A stretch of DNA of 64,000 nt from a bacterium (GCA_017480425.1 JAFVAR010000018.1:38175-102174), one strand, 5' to 3'. Counted from the first letter of the stretch, positions 52,676 to 63,636 are shown. Notes: a model not told the origin generated them from the sequence alone. A program made the numbers and translations.

Positions 52676-53020
52676 TTATACTACTTCATCAATAGCTTTG
52701 ATTATTTTAATAGCGATTTTCTTTTTTTCTATGGACATTTTTGATAATGATTTTAAGATTAAGAAATTTTCCGCCTTATTTGATATTTCTGAATCTTCTC
52801 CGAAATTAAATAAGAACATAAGCGGAATGTTGAGATTTTTTGCAATTTTAAAAAGAACTTTGGAAGAAGGAAAACTGTAACCCGTTTCTGTTCCGGAAAT
52901 AGTTTGAGGAGAGCAGTCACACAATTCGGCAAGTTTTTCTTGAGTAATACCCATACTTGTACAATATCTTTTGACATTTTCGCCAAATTTTTTCATAGTT
53001 TCTTTTTCGTTATAAGTCAT
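52676..53020 (-). CDS. XRE-family regulator with C-terminal helix
   Basis: 114 residues from ATG 53020. KKFGENVKRYCTSMGITQEKLAELCDCSPQTISGTETGYSFPSSKVLFKIAKNLNIPLMFLF is a full XRE domain; residues from about 75 form a helical tail, possibly for dimerisation. I favour 53020 (or 52996) because the operator palindrome at 53031 would otherwise lie inside the gene. It divergently borders the repeat-protein/EF-hand/subtilase island and is a candidate regulator of it. Confidence 0.8.
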   Translation of the reverse strand: MTYNEKETMKKFGENVKRYCTSMGITQEKLAELCDCSPQTISGTETGYSFPSSKVLFKIAKNLNIPLMFLFNFGEDSEISNKAENFLILKSLSKMSIEKKKIAIKIIKAIDEVV

Positions 53021-53030
53021 ATTTAGAGAG

Positions 53031-53049
53031 TATACGATATTTTCGTATA
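53031..53049. promoter_or_regulatory. Palindromic operator candidate
   Basis: TATACGA (53031-53037), 5-nt spacer, TCGTATA (53043-53049), a perfect inverted repeat 11 nt upstream of the XRE start, as expected for autoregulation. A second one, TGTAGT/ACTACA, lies near 53067-53085. Confidence 0.55.
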
Positions 53050-53120
53050 TCACAACCGACTGTATTTGTAGTAGGTACGACTACATTTGTAAATTTTTGT
53101 AACAATATTTCCGAAAAGAC

Positions 53121-53147
53121 TAAAGTTTTTTGGAAATATGCCGTTAT
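53121..53147 (+). promoter_or_regulatory. Sigma28-type promoter
   Basis: TAAAGTTT (53121-53128), 11-nt spacer, GCCGTTAT (53140-53147). Consensus FliA sites are TAAAGTTT-N11-GCCGATAA, so this matches the -35 exactly and the -10 at six of eight. It is followed by a 23-bp stretch shared with 55723. It lies 53 nt before the start of the repeat-protein gene. Confidence 0.6.
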
Positions 53148-53160
53148 ATAGATTACAATC
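53138..53160. repeat. 23-bp direct repeat, copy 1 (promoter region)
   Basis: Identical to 55723-55745. It spans the -10 and initial transcribed bases and continues GATTACAATC. It includes a spurious ATG. Confidence 0.85.
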
Positions 53161-53199
53161 AACTGCTAATAGAAAATGAAAAAGAAGAGGAGGCAGAAT

Positions 53200-54330
53200 A
53201 TGGTACAAGTTAGTCGTTTATTTGGTATTGGAAATTCAGTTCGCAGAACAACACCAAGAAGTGTTCAACCAAGACAAAATCCGCCGACAGTAATAAATGC
53301 GGAAAGTGGTTGTGATACAGTGAATTTTTCGCGAAATAAAACTCAGTCTTGGGAGGATATTGCGCAAGAATGGAGAGAATATACAAGTTCGATATGGGGC
53401 AAGCCTGAACCGAAATTTAAAAACAGAGAAGCTCGTGAACAATATTGGATAACGTACTACGATAACTATATAAGATATTGTGACAAGATTTTAAATTGTG
53501 CAAATTTGCCATCAGATGTAAAGTCGGAATGGGAGCATATGAAGAACTCTGCGTTATTTGATAGAAACTACCATTATAGAGATTTAAGTAACTGGAAAAA
53601 AGAAAACAATATAAAAACAGAATCATATAATGATGTTTCAAATGAAATGGTAAAGAATGTTCCTGACGGAGCTTCAACAGTTCAAGAAAAAAATGTTGCG
53701 AAATCTTATATAGAGAGAATGCTTTCCTGTGATGATATTCCGTCAGATTTGAAAACTTATTGGACAAATAAGAAAAATGTTATAGATATGGAAATTAGGG
53801 CTATGTTAAATCAACAGCAAATTAATACAAATGAAAATTGGAAAGATGTTGCAAATGAGTTTGATGAATTTTCTCAAATATATTGGGTTGAAAATGTATT
53901 AAAAGGCAATGCAGGACTTGATAAATTAGCATATAATGATGCACAAATGTATTATTATACTGCAACTGTGTCAATGTTGACATATTGCAATCGAATTTTA
54001 TCCTGTCATGACTTACCTCAAAATGAGCAAAAATATTACAAAGATTTAAAAATGATGTTTCAAACTAATTTGAATTTATATCATACTGTGTCTAATAATA
54101 ACAAAAGGTATGAAAACATTAAAACAGAATCTTTTAATGATGTTTTAGAAGAAATGCGTGCAAATGTTCCTGATAGCACAAAAACATTAAGCGAAAAACG
54201 TTTGGCAATATCTTATATAGAGAGAATGCTTTCTTGCGATGATATTCCGAATCCTGAGTATTGGCAAAATAAGATGGATATTATCGAACAAGAAATAAAA
54301 GATATTGAAAACCAACAAAATAACAGATAA
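53200..54330 (+). CDS. Repeat protein, unknown
   Basis: 376 residues from ATG 53200, supported by GAGGAGG 6 nt upstream. It contains at least two alternating repeat types. KTESYNDVSNEMVKNVPDG...YIERMLSCDDIP (about 140) recurs as KTESFNDVLEEMRANVPDS...YIERMLSCDDIP (about 317). A second pair has YCDKILNCANLP and YCNRILSCHDLP. The units are about 65 residues and helical, with conserved Cys-Asp-x-Ile/Leu-Pro. No signal peptide or known motif. It is first in the island and 12 nt before the EF-hand gene. Confidence 0.75.
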   Translation: MVQVSRLFGIGNSVRRTTPRSVQPRQNPPTVINAESGCDTVNFSRNKTQSWEDIAQEWREYTSSIWGKPEPKFKNREAREQYWITYYDNYIRYCDKILNCANLPSDVKSEWEHMKNSALFDRNYHYRDLSNWKKENNIKTESYNDVSNEMVKNVPDGASTVQEKNVAKSYIERMLSCDDIPSDLKTYWTNKKNVIDMEIRAMLNQQQINTNENWKDVANEFDEFSQIYWVENVLKGNAGLDKLAYNDAQMYYYTATVSMLTYCNRILSCHDLPQNEQKYYKDLKMMFQTNLNLYHTVSNNNKRYENIKTESFNDVLEEMRANVPDSTKTLSEKRLAISYIERMLSCDDIPNPEYWQNKMDIIEQEIKDIENQQNNR

Positions 54331-54342
54331 GAAAGGATTATT

Positions 54343-55653
54343 ATGACAGATTTTTCAAAAATAGGAAATTATAAAAATTTAGTAATGAACTTTAGTAAAC
54401 AGATTATTGAAGATAAAAAACTTTGGTTTCCCGAAGGGTTAAATTGTATAAATAGAGAAACATTTCTGAAAGATAACCCTAATGCTGATAAAAGCATATT
54501 TGAAACATTAGATTTTGACGGTGACGGCTATATAGAAGAAGATGAATATGCAACAATACAATGCGCTGATGAAGACCAAAATGGCATATTGTCAAAAGAG
54601 GAAATCATTCAACTTCATAAAAGAGCATTAGGTAGTACCTTGGATTTTGCACGAAGAAACATTGATAAATGGTTCACGTGTGATGTTAATCGTGATGGCG
54701 TTTTGAGCAATGTTGAACATGAAATGACAAAATACCGTAGTGAAGACTGCATTGATATAGAACATATGCGAGATGGTGCAATGTCAAACGCAGAACTGGC
54801 TCGAAAATATAATATGACAGAAGAGAACAACATAAGCTGGACACAGACATTAGAAAAACATATGGAAAGTTGGCAGAATTATATAGTAAAATCTACGAAA
54901 AATCAGTATGGCATTGAACTTAGCCCAAGTGAAATTATATTAATACAAAAGGAAATGATAAAACAATTAAATACTTGGCTATTCAAAATCGGTGATAATG
55001 CTACCGGAAATGCTCCATTATATAATTCTCTTAATGTAACATCATATACTCGTTTGCTGACAGACGAGGATACTGTTTCATGTTGCGGGGGAGATGTTGT
55101 GCCACCTCCAATGGCAGAAAATAAAAACGCATGCGAGAGAATATTTTCACCTATTGAAAAGGAAGGTCAGTATAATTCAAGTAAAGAAATGAAGAATCGA
55201 CTGGCATGGGCTGTTTTTGAAACACCTCCAAGAGAAACATTAGCAACCGGAGAGGATGCAATTACTTTGTGGCAGGATATGTCTGATAATGAGTATGCTC
55301 AATTGCATCAAAAATGGATTGATTTACGCAGTATGACAGCTAATGATTTTAGAGAACTACTTAAGCCAGAAAATGAAGCAAAAAAAGAAGAATTTGAAGA
55401 AAAATCGTATATGACAGTCGGACAAATAGTACAGTATATCGATATTGTTGAAAGTGTTACGGGAAAACCGTGGGATAGTGATGATTGGAAAATAAATAAT
55501 GTTGATTTTATTAAGATTCGTTTAATGGTTAATGATACTTTACATGATGAAGAGCTCTTGCATGGTAAAACAAGAGCGGATGTTCCTGAAAACAGGAAAG
55601 CACTTCTTCAATTTTTGGAAGAAAAAGGCTGGCTTTATGAGCAGTTTAAATAG
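54343..55653 (+). CDS. EF-hand calcium-binding protein
   Basis: 436 residues. Three EF-hand loops in the first third: DFDGDGYIEEDE (about 57-68), DEDQNGILSKEE (about 77-88) and DVNRDGVLSNVE (about 113-124). The rest is helical, with no enzyme motif I recognise and no signal peptide. AAAGGATT precedes the ATG. It is in an operon with the repeat protein upstream. Calcium-responsive protein likely acting outside or at the surface, given its neighbours; this is inference. Confidence 0.75.
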   Translation: MTDFSKIGNYKNLVMNFSKQIIEDKKLWFPEGLNCINRETFLKDNPNADKSIFETLDFDGDGYIEEDEYATIQCADEDQNGILSKEEIIQLHKRALGSTLDFARRNIDKWFTCDVNRDGVLSNVEHEMTKYRSEDCIDIEHMRDGAMSNAELARKYNMTEENNISWTQTLEKHMESWQNYIVKSTKNQYGIELSPSEIILIQKEMIKQLNTWLFKIGDNATGNAPLYNSLNVTSYTRLLTDEDTVSCCGGDVVPPPMAENKNACERIFSPIEKEGQYNSSKEMKNRLAWAVFETPPRETLATGEDAITLWQDMSDNEYAQLHQKWIDLRSMTANDFRELLKPENEAKKEEFEEKSYMTVGQIVQYIDIVESVTGKPWDSDDWKINNVDFIKIRLMVNDTLHDEELLHGKTRADVPENRKALLQFLEEKGWLYEQFK

Positions 55654-55707
55654 ATAAAAAATGGACAAAGTCAATATTTTAAATAATAAATATTGTTTAT
55701 TTTTCTA

Positions 55708-55732
55708 TAAAGTTTTACAAAAATGCCGTTAT
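55708..55732 (+). promoter_or_regulatory. Second sigma28-like promoter
   Basis: TAAAGTTT (55708-55715), 9-nt spacer, GCCGTTAT (55725-55732). The spacer is 2 nt shorter than the copy at 53121. It precedes the subtilase gene. Confidence 0.5.
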
Positions 55733-55745
55733 ATAGATTACAATC
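55723..55745. repeat. 23-bp direct repeat, copy 2 (promoter region)
   Basis: Identical to 53138-53160. Its ATG opens a frame into the subtilase but lies in the promoter, so that start is rejected. Confidence 0.85.
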
Positions 55746-55770
55746 GGTATTGATATTAAGTAGATATTTT

Positions 55771-57318
55771 ATGTTTAATTTATCCGGTTTAATCAAAATG
55801 ATTAATACAAATGAAGACCAGTTTATACAGAAAGAAGAGGTTGACAGATTTCTTAATAAAACGAAATCTTTAAGTATCTTTAACGAATATTTGCAATCAA
55901 TTAATGAACAGATCGATGTTTGGGAATTCAAAGAACAAATAGAACAAATTGCCGAAGACTGTAGAGAACAAACCGGAAATGAAGCCGGTATTATATTTAA
56001 AGATAAAAAGTATGAGGAAGAATATAAAAAGTGCACACAAGAAGTTATTAATGAAATACGTGATGATGCTATTCGAAATTATGGTTATTTAGCAAAAGAC
56101 AGAAACGCTTTTAATCAGCTTTTTTCAGAAATATTAAAAGACGCAAGCAGAGATGGAAATATATCTCGGTTTTATATACAAGAAAGATTAAAGCAGATTC
56201 CTTTAAAGGAACCTATTACAATAAATGCAATAAATGAATCAGATGTTTTTAATTTTTGTTTACCGAAAAATCCTGTAGATGCAAAAATTGATTGGTCTGC
56301 CAGCAGGAATGTTTTTAATTATCTTAGTTACTATGAGACAACTTTTGCAAATACACCAAAGGAAAATTTGCCCGAAGGCTATAATCCGCACAAAGTTTTT
56401 GATAATGGTAAATCAATAGGCTTGGGAATAGATAAAGTTCACAATATGGGATATACCGGTCAAGGTGTTAGTTACGTGATAATAGATAGCTGTCCCTTGG
56501 ATAGTAACGGACAGCAACACGCAGATATACATTATAAAGAATATTATGGCGAAAGTCAGGGAAGTATATATAATAACCACCATGGCAGGGCTGTAAGTTA
56601 TATAGCTCAGGAAATAGCTCCGGATGCTGATTGTTATTTTTACTCAGATTCAAATGACGATTATAACAGAGCTATTTTAGATGACTTAAAAGAAATATTA
56701 GTAAAAAATAAATCTTTACCGGATAATCAAAAAATCAGATTTATTTCTCATTCTGGTCCGATAAGTCAAGGAGAAGAAGAAAAACAAATTATAGCTGAGC
56801 TAGAAGCTCAAGGAATATGGGTATTTTATAGCGGTTGTCCTGAGGATATCAAATATCACGGTTATTTAACGAAAATTGACCCTCAAGGTTCTTCAGATGA
56901 TTTTAATAATTATCAAATTGGATATTTAAGAGGTATGCGCATACAGGCTGATGGCAGTATTGTTAATCAAGATTATAATGATATTTTGTTTGTTAATTCC
57001 GGTAATAGAACAGTCCCTGACCATACATCACTAACAGGGTATCGTCATGATTCAAGAGCAAGTCAAAGTTGGTCAATACCTGTTTTGGCAGGATATTATA
57101 CTCTTGCTTGCCAAGCTGATCCCAAAATGACAAAAGAAAAATTTTTACAAATGGCTGATAAAACAGCATATATTAAAGAAACGACAATTCCAATATATAA
57201 AGAAATTGAAGGAAAAGAAAATGCTGAATATGTAGGACAAACAAAGGAAACTGTACAAATAAAAATTATTGATATAAATGCCCTTTTACAAGCAATAGAA
57301 GCTGAAAAGTCGCAATAA
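55771..57318 (+). CDS. Subtilisin-like (S8) serine protease with N-terminal EF-hand-like loop
   Basis: 515 residues from ATG 55771; ATG 55723 lies within the promoter. NTNEDQFIQKEE (about 13-24) is a degenerate EF-hand loop. The S8 triad appears in order: Asp in VSYVIIDSC (about 238), His in NHHGRAVSYIA (about 269-270), and Ser in SQSWSIPVLAGYYTLA (about 432), where the usual GTSMAxP is replaced by SQSWSIP. No classical signal peptide. Ends at the terminator 57338. Presumed secreted or cell-surface protease. Confidence 0.78.
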   Translation: MFNLSGLIKMINTNEDQFIQKEEVDRFLNKTKSLSIFNEYLQSINEQIDVWEFKEQIEQIAEDCREQTGNEAGIIFKDKKYEEEYKKCTQEVINEIRDDAIRNYGYLAKDRNAFNQLFSEILKDASRDGNISRFYIQERLKQIPLKEPITINAINESDVFNFCLPKNPVDAKIDWSASRNVFNYLSYYETTFANTPKENLPEGYNPHKVFDNGKSIGLGIDKVHNMGYTGQGVSYVIIDSCPLDSNGQQHADIHYKEYYGESQGSIYNNHHGRAVSYIAQEIAPDADCYFYSDSNDDYNRAILDDLKEILVKNKSLPDNQKIRFISHSGPISQGEEEKQIIAELEAQGIWVFYSGCPEDIKYHGYLTKIDPQGSSDDFNNYQIGYLRGMRIQADGSIVNQDYNDILFVNSGNRTVPDHTSLTGYRHDSRASQSWSIPVLAGYYTLACQADPKMTKEKFLQMADKTAYIKETTIPIYKEIEGKENAEYVGQTKETVQIKIIDINALLQAIEAEKSQ

Positions 57319-57337
57319 GCTGAAAATAACAATATAA

Positions 57338-57370
57338 ATTGGAGCAGGTATTATACCTGCTCCAATTTTA
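57338..57370 (+). terminator. Strong terminator after the subtilase
   Basis: 13-bp perfect stem ATTGGAGCAGGTA (57338-57350) / TACCTGCTCCAAT (57354-57366), 3-nt loop, then TTTAAT. Confidence 0.85.
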
Positions 57371-57406
57371 ATATTAAATTTAAAATTCGCAAATTAATAG
57401 AATCCC

Positions 57407-59251
<1,845 letters not shown>

Positions 59252-59453
59252 TTATCTCCTTATATATTTGTTTGCTTTTTATACTATTATTTAACCACTG
59301 TTTTAACTTAATCTTTAAAAAATAAACAAAAAATTAATAATTTGTTTTTGTTTATATATTAAGTTGTGTTAAGCAAACTTGTAAAAAAGGCAATTTTATG
59401 TTTGTTGTTTACTTAATATAGATATAAGTAAGATAAAGAAAGGGAATATTATA

Positions 59454-59840
59454 ATGTTCAAAAATGTAGTTAAATTTTTACAAAACATTAAACCAAAGGA
59501 AATATTAACGAGCGTTTTTAGAGAAACTAAACTTCCGAACGGTACAGTTTTTAAAGAAGGTAAAAAGGCAAACGGCTTAGCGGATAGTTTTACCAGAGTT
59601 GTAACTCCGGGTGAAGGAAGTTTTTTAACATCAATTGGTGTAAAACAACTTAGGGTGGATATCGGTAAAACGCCTAATAATATGGCAATGCATGGAAATA
59701 AGCCGTACAATGAAGTTAAAAATATTACTTTAGTTGGTAACAGCGGTCAATATAAGACATTTTACAAGTTACAAGATGCAAGAGAATTTATGCAGACTGC
59801 AAGAACTGCTCAAGCAAGCGGATTCAAAGTGGGTTTGTAA
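59454..59840 (+). CDS. Small basic protein, unknown
   Basis: 128 residues, basic, no signal peptide or membrane segment: it starts MFKNVVKFLQNIKPKEILTS and ends LQDAREFMQTARTAQASGFKVGL. AAAGGGAA is spaced 9 nt before the ATG. It is divergent from dnaK. Family not recognised; a conserved-looking core is KNITLVGNSGQYKTFYKLQDA. Confidence 0.65.
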   Translation: MFKNVVKFLQNIKPKEILTSVFRETKLPNGTVFKEGKKANGLADSFTRVVTPGEGSFLTSIGVKQLRVDIGKTPNNMAMHGNKPYNEVKNITLVGNSGQYKTFYKLQDAREFMQTARTAQASGFKVGL

Positions 59841-60068
59841 ATGCCACTCATTTATTGAGGTTGAGGCATTGTTGACCATGATAAGTTTTATTAAAAAATT
59901 ATGTATAGAAAACTTGTAATCCTAAAAATGTAAAAATTTATCCAAAATAGTATTATAAAGTTGTTAAGAATTTTGCTAAAACTCAAGTAATATGCTGAAT
60001 GTGTAAGATTCTGATATGCTATATTTTATTTTAAAACACTAAATAAACAAAAAATAATTAATAAAAAT

Positions 60069-60103
60069 CGAAGTCTTCAACACACAGTGTCGAAGACTTA
60101 CGA
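60069..60103 (-). terminator. Terminator after the pilin-like gene
   Basis: AAGTCTTC (60071-60078) pairs with GAAGACTT (60092-60099); on the minus strand it is followed by CGATTTTTAT. Confidence 0.65.
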
Positions 60104-60121
60104 ATTTTTTTATTTTATGTA

Positions 60122-60949
60122 TTAATAATTAATCTTGTATCCTTCTTCTACTACACGAGCAGTACAACCGAATCCTCCTTGGATTGCACCGTCTCTGCAT
60201 CCGAATTGAGCAAATTGACTATCCCATATGTTGTTATTATTAGCACCATTACTTAGGAACCTTGCTACATCATTGCCGCCTACAGGATACAATATACCGT
60301 TTTCTCCCAAATAAAAGAAGAAAATATCTCGTCCGACAAGGTTTGGACCTTCAAGTCCGTTAACATCAATTCCAACTCTTGCTAGAGAATTAATCAAAGA
60401 GCCCCCGCTATTTCTAATATTATTTTCCTGTGCAGTATGGTCACTAGCATCACCTGTCCCTACAAAATATGTTGTGCCATTTTTAGCAGCTATTATATGA
60501 CATGCATTATCAGGTGCAACATTTGAACCATGAGGCAATCCATTGGCACCTCTATTTCCATTAGCATTTAGCTGTCCTAATCTTGCATTTCCATCTTCTG
60601 GATAATATGAGCTCATACTTTGCGCTTCTACAAATCCGTTAAGATTCATGAATCTGCCCAATTGGCCATAAAATATAGGGGTGTCAGCTGCATTAGCACG
60701 TAAATCATGACCAGCTCCTGCATAGTCATTATTATGCCATAATGTTGTTTCCTGCAATGTTTCAGCATTTTGTGCTGCCATTGCAGTTGTGAATGCATTT
60801 TCTAAATTTGATACTGCTGTTGCAAGACGTGCACCGTTTGCCTGATTTCTGCCGTTTTCCACAAGTGACGGGGTTACAAGCATTCCGACTACGCCTATTA
60901 TACCAAGCGTCATAAGCACTTCTACCAATGTAAATCCAAATTTTTTCAT
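60122..60949 (-). CDS. Type IV pilin-like (prepilin) protein
   Basis: 275 residues. The N-terminus MKKFGFTLVEVLMTLGIIGVVGMLVTPSLVE is a prepilin peptidase site (cleaved G-F, with Glu +5) followed by the assembly helix. The body is a Gly/Asn-rich globular domain with two cysteine pairs possible (NACHIIAA, FGCRDGAIQGGFGCTA). It is longer than a major pilin (about 150), so probably a minor pilin or secretion pseudopilin. No pilus-assembly genes are next to it. GGAGAG lies about 10 nt before the ATG. Confidence 0.85.
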   Translation of the reverse strand: MKKFGFTLVEVLMTLGIIGVVGMLVTPSLVENGRNQANGARLATAVSNLENAFTTAMAAQNAETLQETTLWHNNDYAGAGHDLRANAADTPIFYGQLGRFMNLNGFVEAQSMSSYYPEDGNARLGQLNANGNRGANGLPHGSNVAPDNACHIIAAKNGTTYFVGTGDASDHTAQENNIRNSGGSLINSLARVGIDVNGLEGPNLVGRDIFFFYLGENGILYPVGGNDVARFLSNGANNNNIWDSQFAQFGCRDGAIQGGFGCTARVVEEGYKINY

Positions 60950-61054
60950 ATTTCTAAGCTCTCCATATAATTAGTCTATAATACAATGATATCACGTTTT
61001 CATACCTTTGTGAAGGGGCTACGATAAAAATACATTTAATGGTATAATTCCTTT

Positions 61055-62170
61055 ATGGAAGAAAAAGAGCCAAAAAAAATTATAGGCCTTATGTCGGGAA
61101 CATCCTGTGATTCGATTGATGCAGGACTTTGCGAAGTATATCCGGACATGTCGGTCAAGCTTATTCAAGGAATAAATTATTCTTACCCTGAGCACATCAG
61201 AGCAAAGATATTTTCGGCTTTTAGAGGTGATATAAGCGTTAAAGAGTTATGCCAACTTAATTTTGCAGTCGGAAAATGTTTTGCAAATGCAGCGAATACC
61301 CTTATTGCAGAGTTCGGAAAACCGGATTTAATTGCGAGTCACGGGCAGACAATTTACCACTATCCTTATGATGAAAAGCTGGATAATATATCTCTTAAAA
61401 GTACATTTCAGATAGGAGAAAGCGCTATTATTGCACACGATACCGGATGCATGACTGTATCTAATTTCCGTGAATCCGATATTTCAGCAGGAGGTCAAGG
61501 CGCACCGCTTGTATGTTTTGCAGATGAAAAATGGTTCAAAAATTCGCTCGTTCAAAATATCGGCGGAATTTCAAATGTAACAGTTGTTTCCGACGATTGT
61601 GCAACATTTGGTTTTGATACCGGCTGCGGAAACATAATGATTGATTACTGCGTTCAAAAACTTTTCGGTCAAAAGTACGATAAAGATGGTGAAATAGCCG
61701 CAGAAGGAAAAATTTGCGAGAGCTGGCTTGATTGTTTATTGCAAGATGAATATTATTTTATTGAACCACCTAAAACGACAGGCAGAGAGTATTTTTCACC
61801 AAAATATATTGAAAACATCTTAAGAACGGCTCCTGCTGAACCAAAAGATATTATATCAACACTTACTGCACTTACGGCAAAAGCAATAGCACAAGCTTAT
61901 GAACGTTTTGTTTATCCTGCTTGCCACGTTGATACTGCTATTATCGGCGGAGGCGGAGCATATAATAAAACTATGATGAAATATTTAAGAAGTTATCTTC
62001 CGCAAAGAATTGAATTAAAAACCCATGAAGACTACGGCATTTCAAATAATTTTAAAGAAGTCATGGCATTTGCTCTTTTAGGTTACTGTAATTTTTATCA
62101 CATACCGTCTAATATTCCCTCTTGTACGGGCGCAGAAAAACGAGTTGTTTTAGGTAAAGTTAGTTACTAA
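61055..62170 (+). CDS. anmK: Anhydro-N-acetylmuramic acid kinase
   Basis: 371 residues. It phosphorylates and opens 1,6-anhydro-MurNAc released in peptidoglycan recycling. IGLMSGTSCDSIDAGL is the phosphate loop, followed by DLIASHGQTIYHYP, LVQNIGGISNVT, GFDTGCGNIMIDY and IIGGGGAYNKTMM. It is a stand-alone gene closed by the terminator at 62186. It implies that the cell recycles its wall and so has peptidoglycan. Confidence 0.95.
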   Translation: MEEKEPKKIIGLMSGTSCDSIDAGLCEVYPDMSVKLIQGINYSYPEHIRAKIFSAFRGDISVKELCQLNFAVGKCFANAANTLIAEFGKPDLIASHGQTIYHYPYDEKLDNISLKSTFQIGESAIIAHDTGCMTVSNFRESDISAGGQGAPLVCFADEKWFKNSLVQNIGGISNVTVVSDDCATFGFDTGCGNIMIDYCVQKLFGQKYDKDGEIAAEGKICESWLDCLLQDEYYFIEPPKTTGREYFSPKYIENILRTAPAEPKDIISTLTALTAKAIAQAYERFVYPACHVDTAIIGGGGAYNKTMMKYLRSYLPQRIELKTHEDYGISNNFKEVMAFALLGYCNFYHIPSNIPSCTGAEKRVVLGKVSY

Positions 62171-62185
62171 ATTTATTTATAAAAT

Positions 62186-62220
62186 ATGGGGGATAAAGCT
62201 TAGCTTTATCCCCCATTTTT
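62186..62220 (+). terminator. Strong terminator after anmK
   Basis: 15-bp stem ATGGGGGATAAAGCT / AGCTTTATCCCCCAT (62186-62200, 62202-62216) around a near-symmetric centre, followed by TTTTT; it lies between convergent anmK and pepA and could work in both directions. Confidence 0.85.
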
Positions 62221-62235
62221 AATTCCAACTTAAAC

Positions 62236-63636
62236 CTATTGCTCCAAAATGTATCCTAAAAGAGTTCTTACTCCGGCACCTGAAGCACCTGAAATAAGTT
62301 CTTTTTGAGGTTTATCTAAGAATGCAGTCCCTGCAATATCAATATGAGCCCACTTTACATCCTTTACAAATTTTTGAAGGAACAGACCTGCTGCAGAAGC
62401 ACCACCCCAGCGTGCGCCTGAGTTTTTCATATCGGCAATTTCTGACTTAAGGCTTTCAAAATATTCTTCCCACATAGGAAGCTGCCACATTCTTTCGCCG
62501 TTTCTTGCACCGGCATCAATTAATCTCTTAATAAGTTCATCATCATTACCCATAATACCGGCCGCACAAGAGCCAAGAGCTACCATGCAAGCACCGGTAA
62601 GTGTTGCCAGATCTATAACTTCATCAACTCCGAGTTCGCAAGCGTAACATAATGCATCTGCCAATGTTAAACGGCCTTCTGCATCAGTATTATCAACCTC
62701 TATTGTTTTACCGTTTTTTGCAGTTAAAATGTCCCCGGGTTTATAAGCATCACAGCCGGGCATATTTTCGCAAGCAGCTATAATGCCGTGAACTTCGACT
62801 TGCGGATTAAATTCTTTAATAATACTCATAACTCCTAAAACTGCGGCTGCGCCTGACATATCATCACGCATTGTTAACATTGAAGATGCCGGCTTAATAT
62901 CTAATCCGCCTGAATCAAAGCACAAGCCCTTACCGATGATTGCAATTCTCTTTTTAGGATTCTCGCAAGTGTATTTCATATGTATGAATTTAGGCGGTTT
63001 TGCACTTCCTCTTGCTACTGCCAGAAAAGCGCCCATGCCCATTTTTTCACATTCATCTTTGTCATATATTTTTGTTTCTAAACCTAAATCAAGCGCAATA
63101 GATGCAAGCTCCGAAGGTGTTGCAAATTGAGCAGGTTCGTTTGCTAAATTTCTTGCAAAAGTCATCGCTGCAGCAATTTTTTCACCCTTTTTTATACCTT
63201 CCTCTCCTGCTTGAACATATACTTCTTGGATTTTATTGTTCTTTTTTTCAGATTTATATTTATCAAATTTGTAATCAGCGATATATATGCCCATTGCAAA
63301 CTGTTCGGAATAATCAAATTCTATTCCGTCAAGCGAGAAAGCAATACGTTTTGCTTCCATCTGCATGCATTTTTTAACTGCTTTTGCAACCGCTTCTCGC
63401 AGCTTATTCGGGCAGAATTCCTCTTTTTTACCTAAACCTAAAACCAGAACTTTTCTGAAAGGCTCTTTTCCATATGTTTGCAAAAGATAAGTTTCTCCGA
63501 ATTTTCCTTTAAAATTATCCTGTGTTATTGCATATTCATTTGCCAAATCGTTTGATGTTTTTTCTCCTTCAAAAAGGTTTACAATCAAAATATCAGATTC
63601 AATAGTTTTTACATTTTCAACAACCTTGATTTCCAT
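62236..63636 (-). CDS. pepA: Leucyl aminopeptidase (M17)
   Basis: 466 residues. Removes N-terminal residues from peptides with two metal ions. GKGLCFDSGGLDIKPA and NTDAEGRLTLADALCYA give the metal and bicarbonate-binding residues; MRDDMSGAAAVLGVM is the third family motif. AAAGGAG precedes the ATG. The gene is isolated between a terminator and the tRNA-Val promoter. Some PepA proteins also bind DNA; not evident here. Confidence 0.95.
   Translation of the reverse strand: MEIKVVENVKTIESDILIVNLFEGEKTSNDLANEYAITQDNFKGKFGETYLLQTYGKEPFRKVLVLGLGKKEEFCPNKLREAVAKAVKKCMQMEAKRIAFSLDGIEFDYSEQFAMGIYIADYKFDKYKSEKKNNKIQEVYVQAGEEGIKKGEKIAAAMTFARNLANEPAQFATPSELASIALDLGLETKIYDKDECEKMGMGAFLAVARGSAKPPKFIHMKYTCENPKKRIAIIGKGLCFDSGGLDIKPASSMLTMRDDMSGAAAVLGVMSIIKEFNPQVEVHGIIAACENMPGCDAYKPGDILTAKNGKTIEVDNTDAEGRLTLADALCYACELGVDEVIDLATLTGACMVALGSCAAGIMGNDDELIKRLIDAGARNGERMWQLPMWEEYFESLKSEIADMKNSGARWGGASAAGLFLQKFVKDVKWAHIDIAGTAFLDKPQKELISGASGAGVRTLLGYILEQ

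Noticed and set aside
52662..52880. Plus-strand frame opposite the XRE gene
   Set aside because: Shadow of the real minus-strand XRE gene, which has a full helix-turn-helix domain and an operator.
59396..59710. Minus-strand frame opposite the small protein at 59454
   Set aside because: The plus-strand gene has a good ribosome site; this frame has none and no recognisable content.
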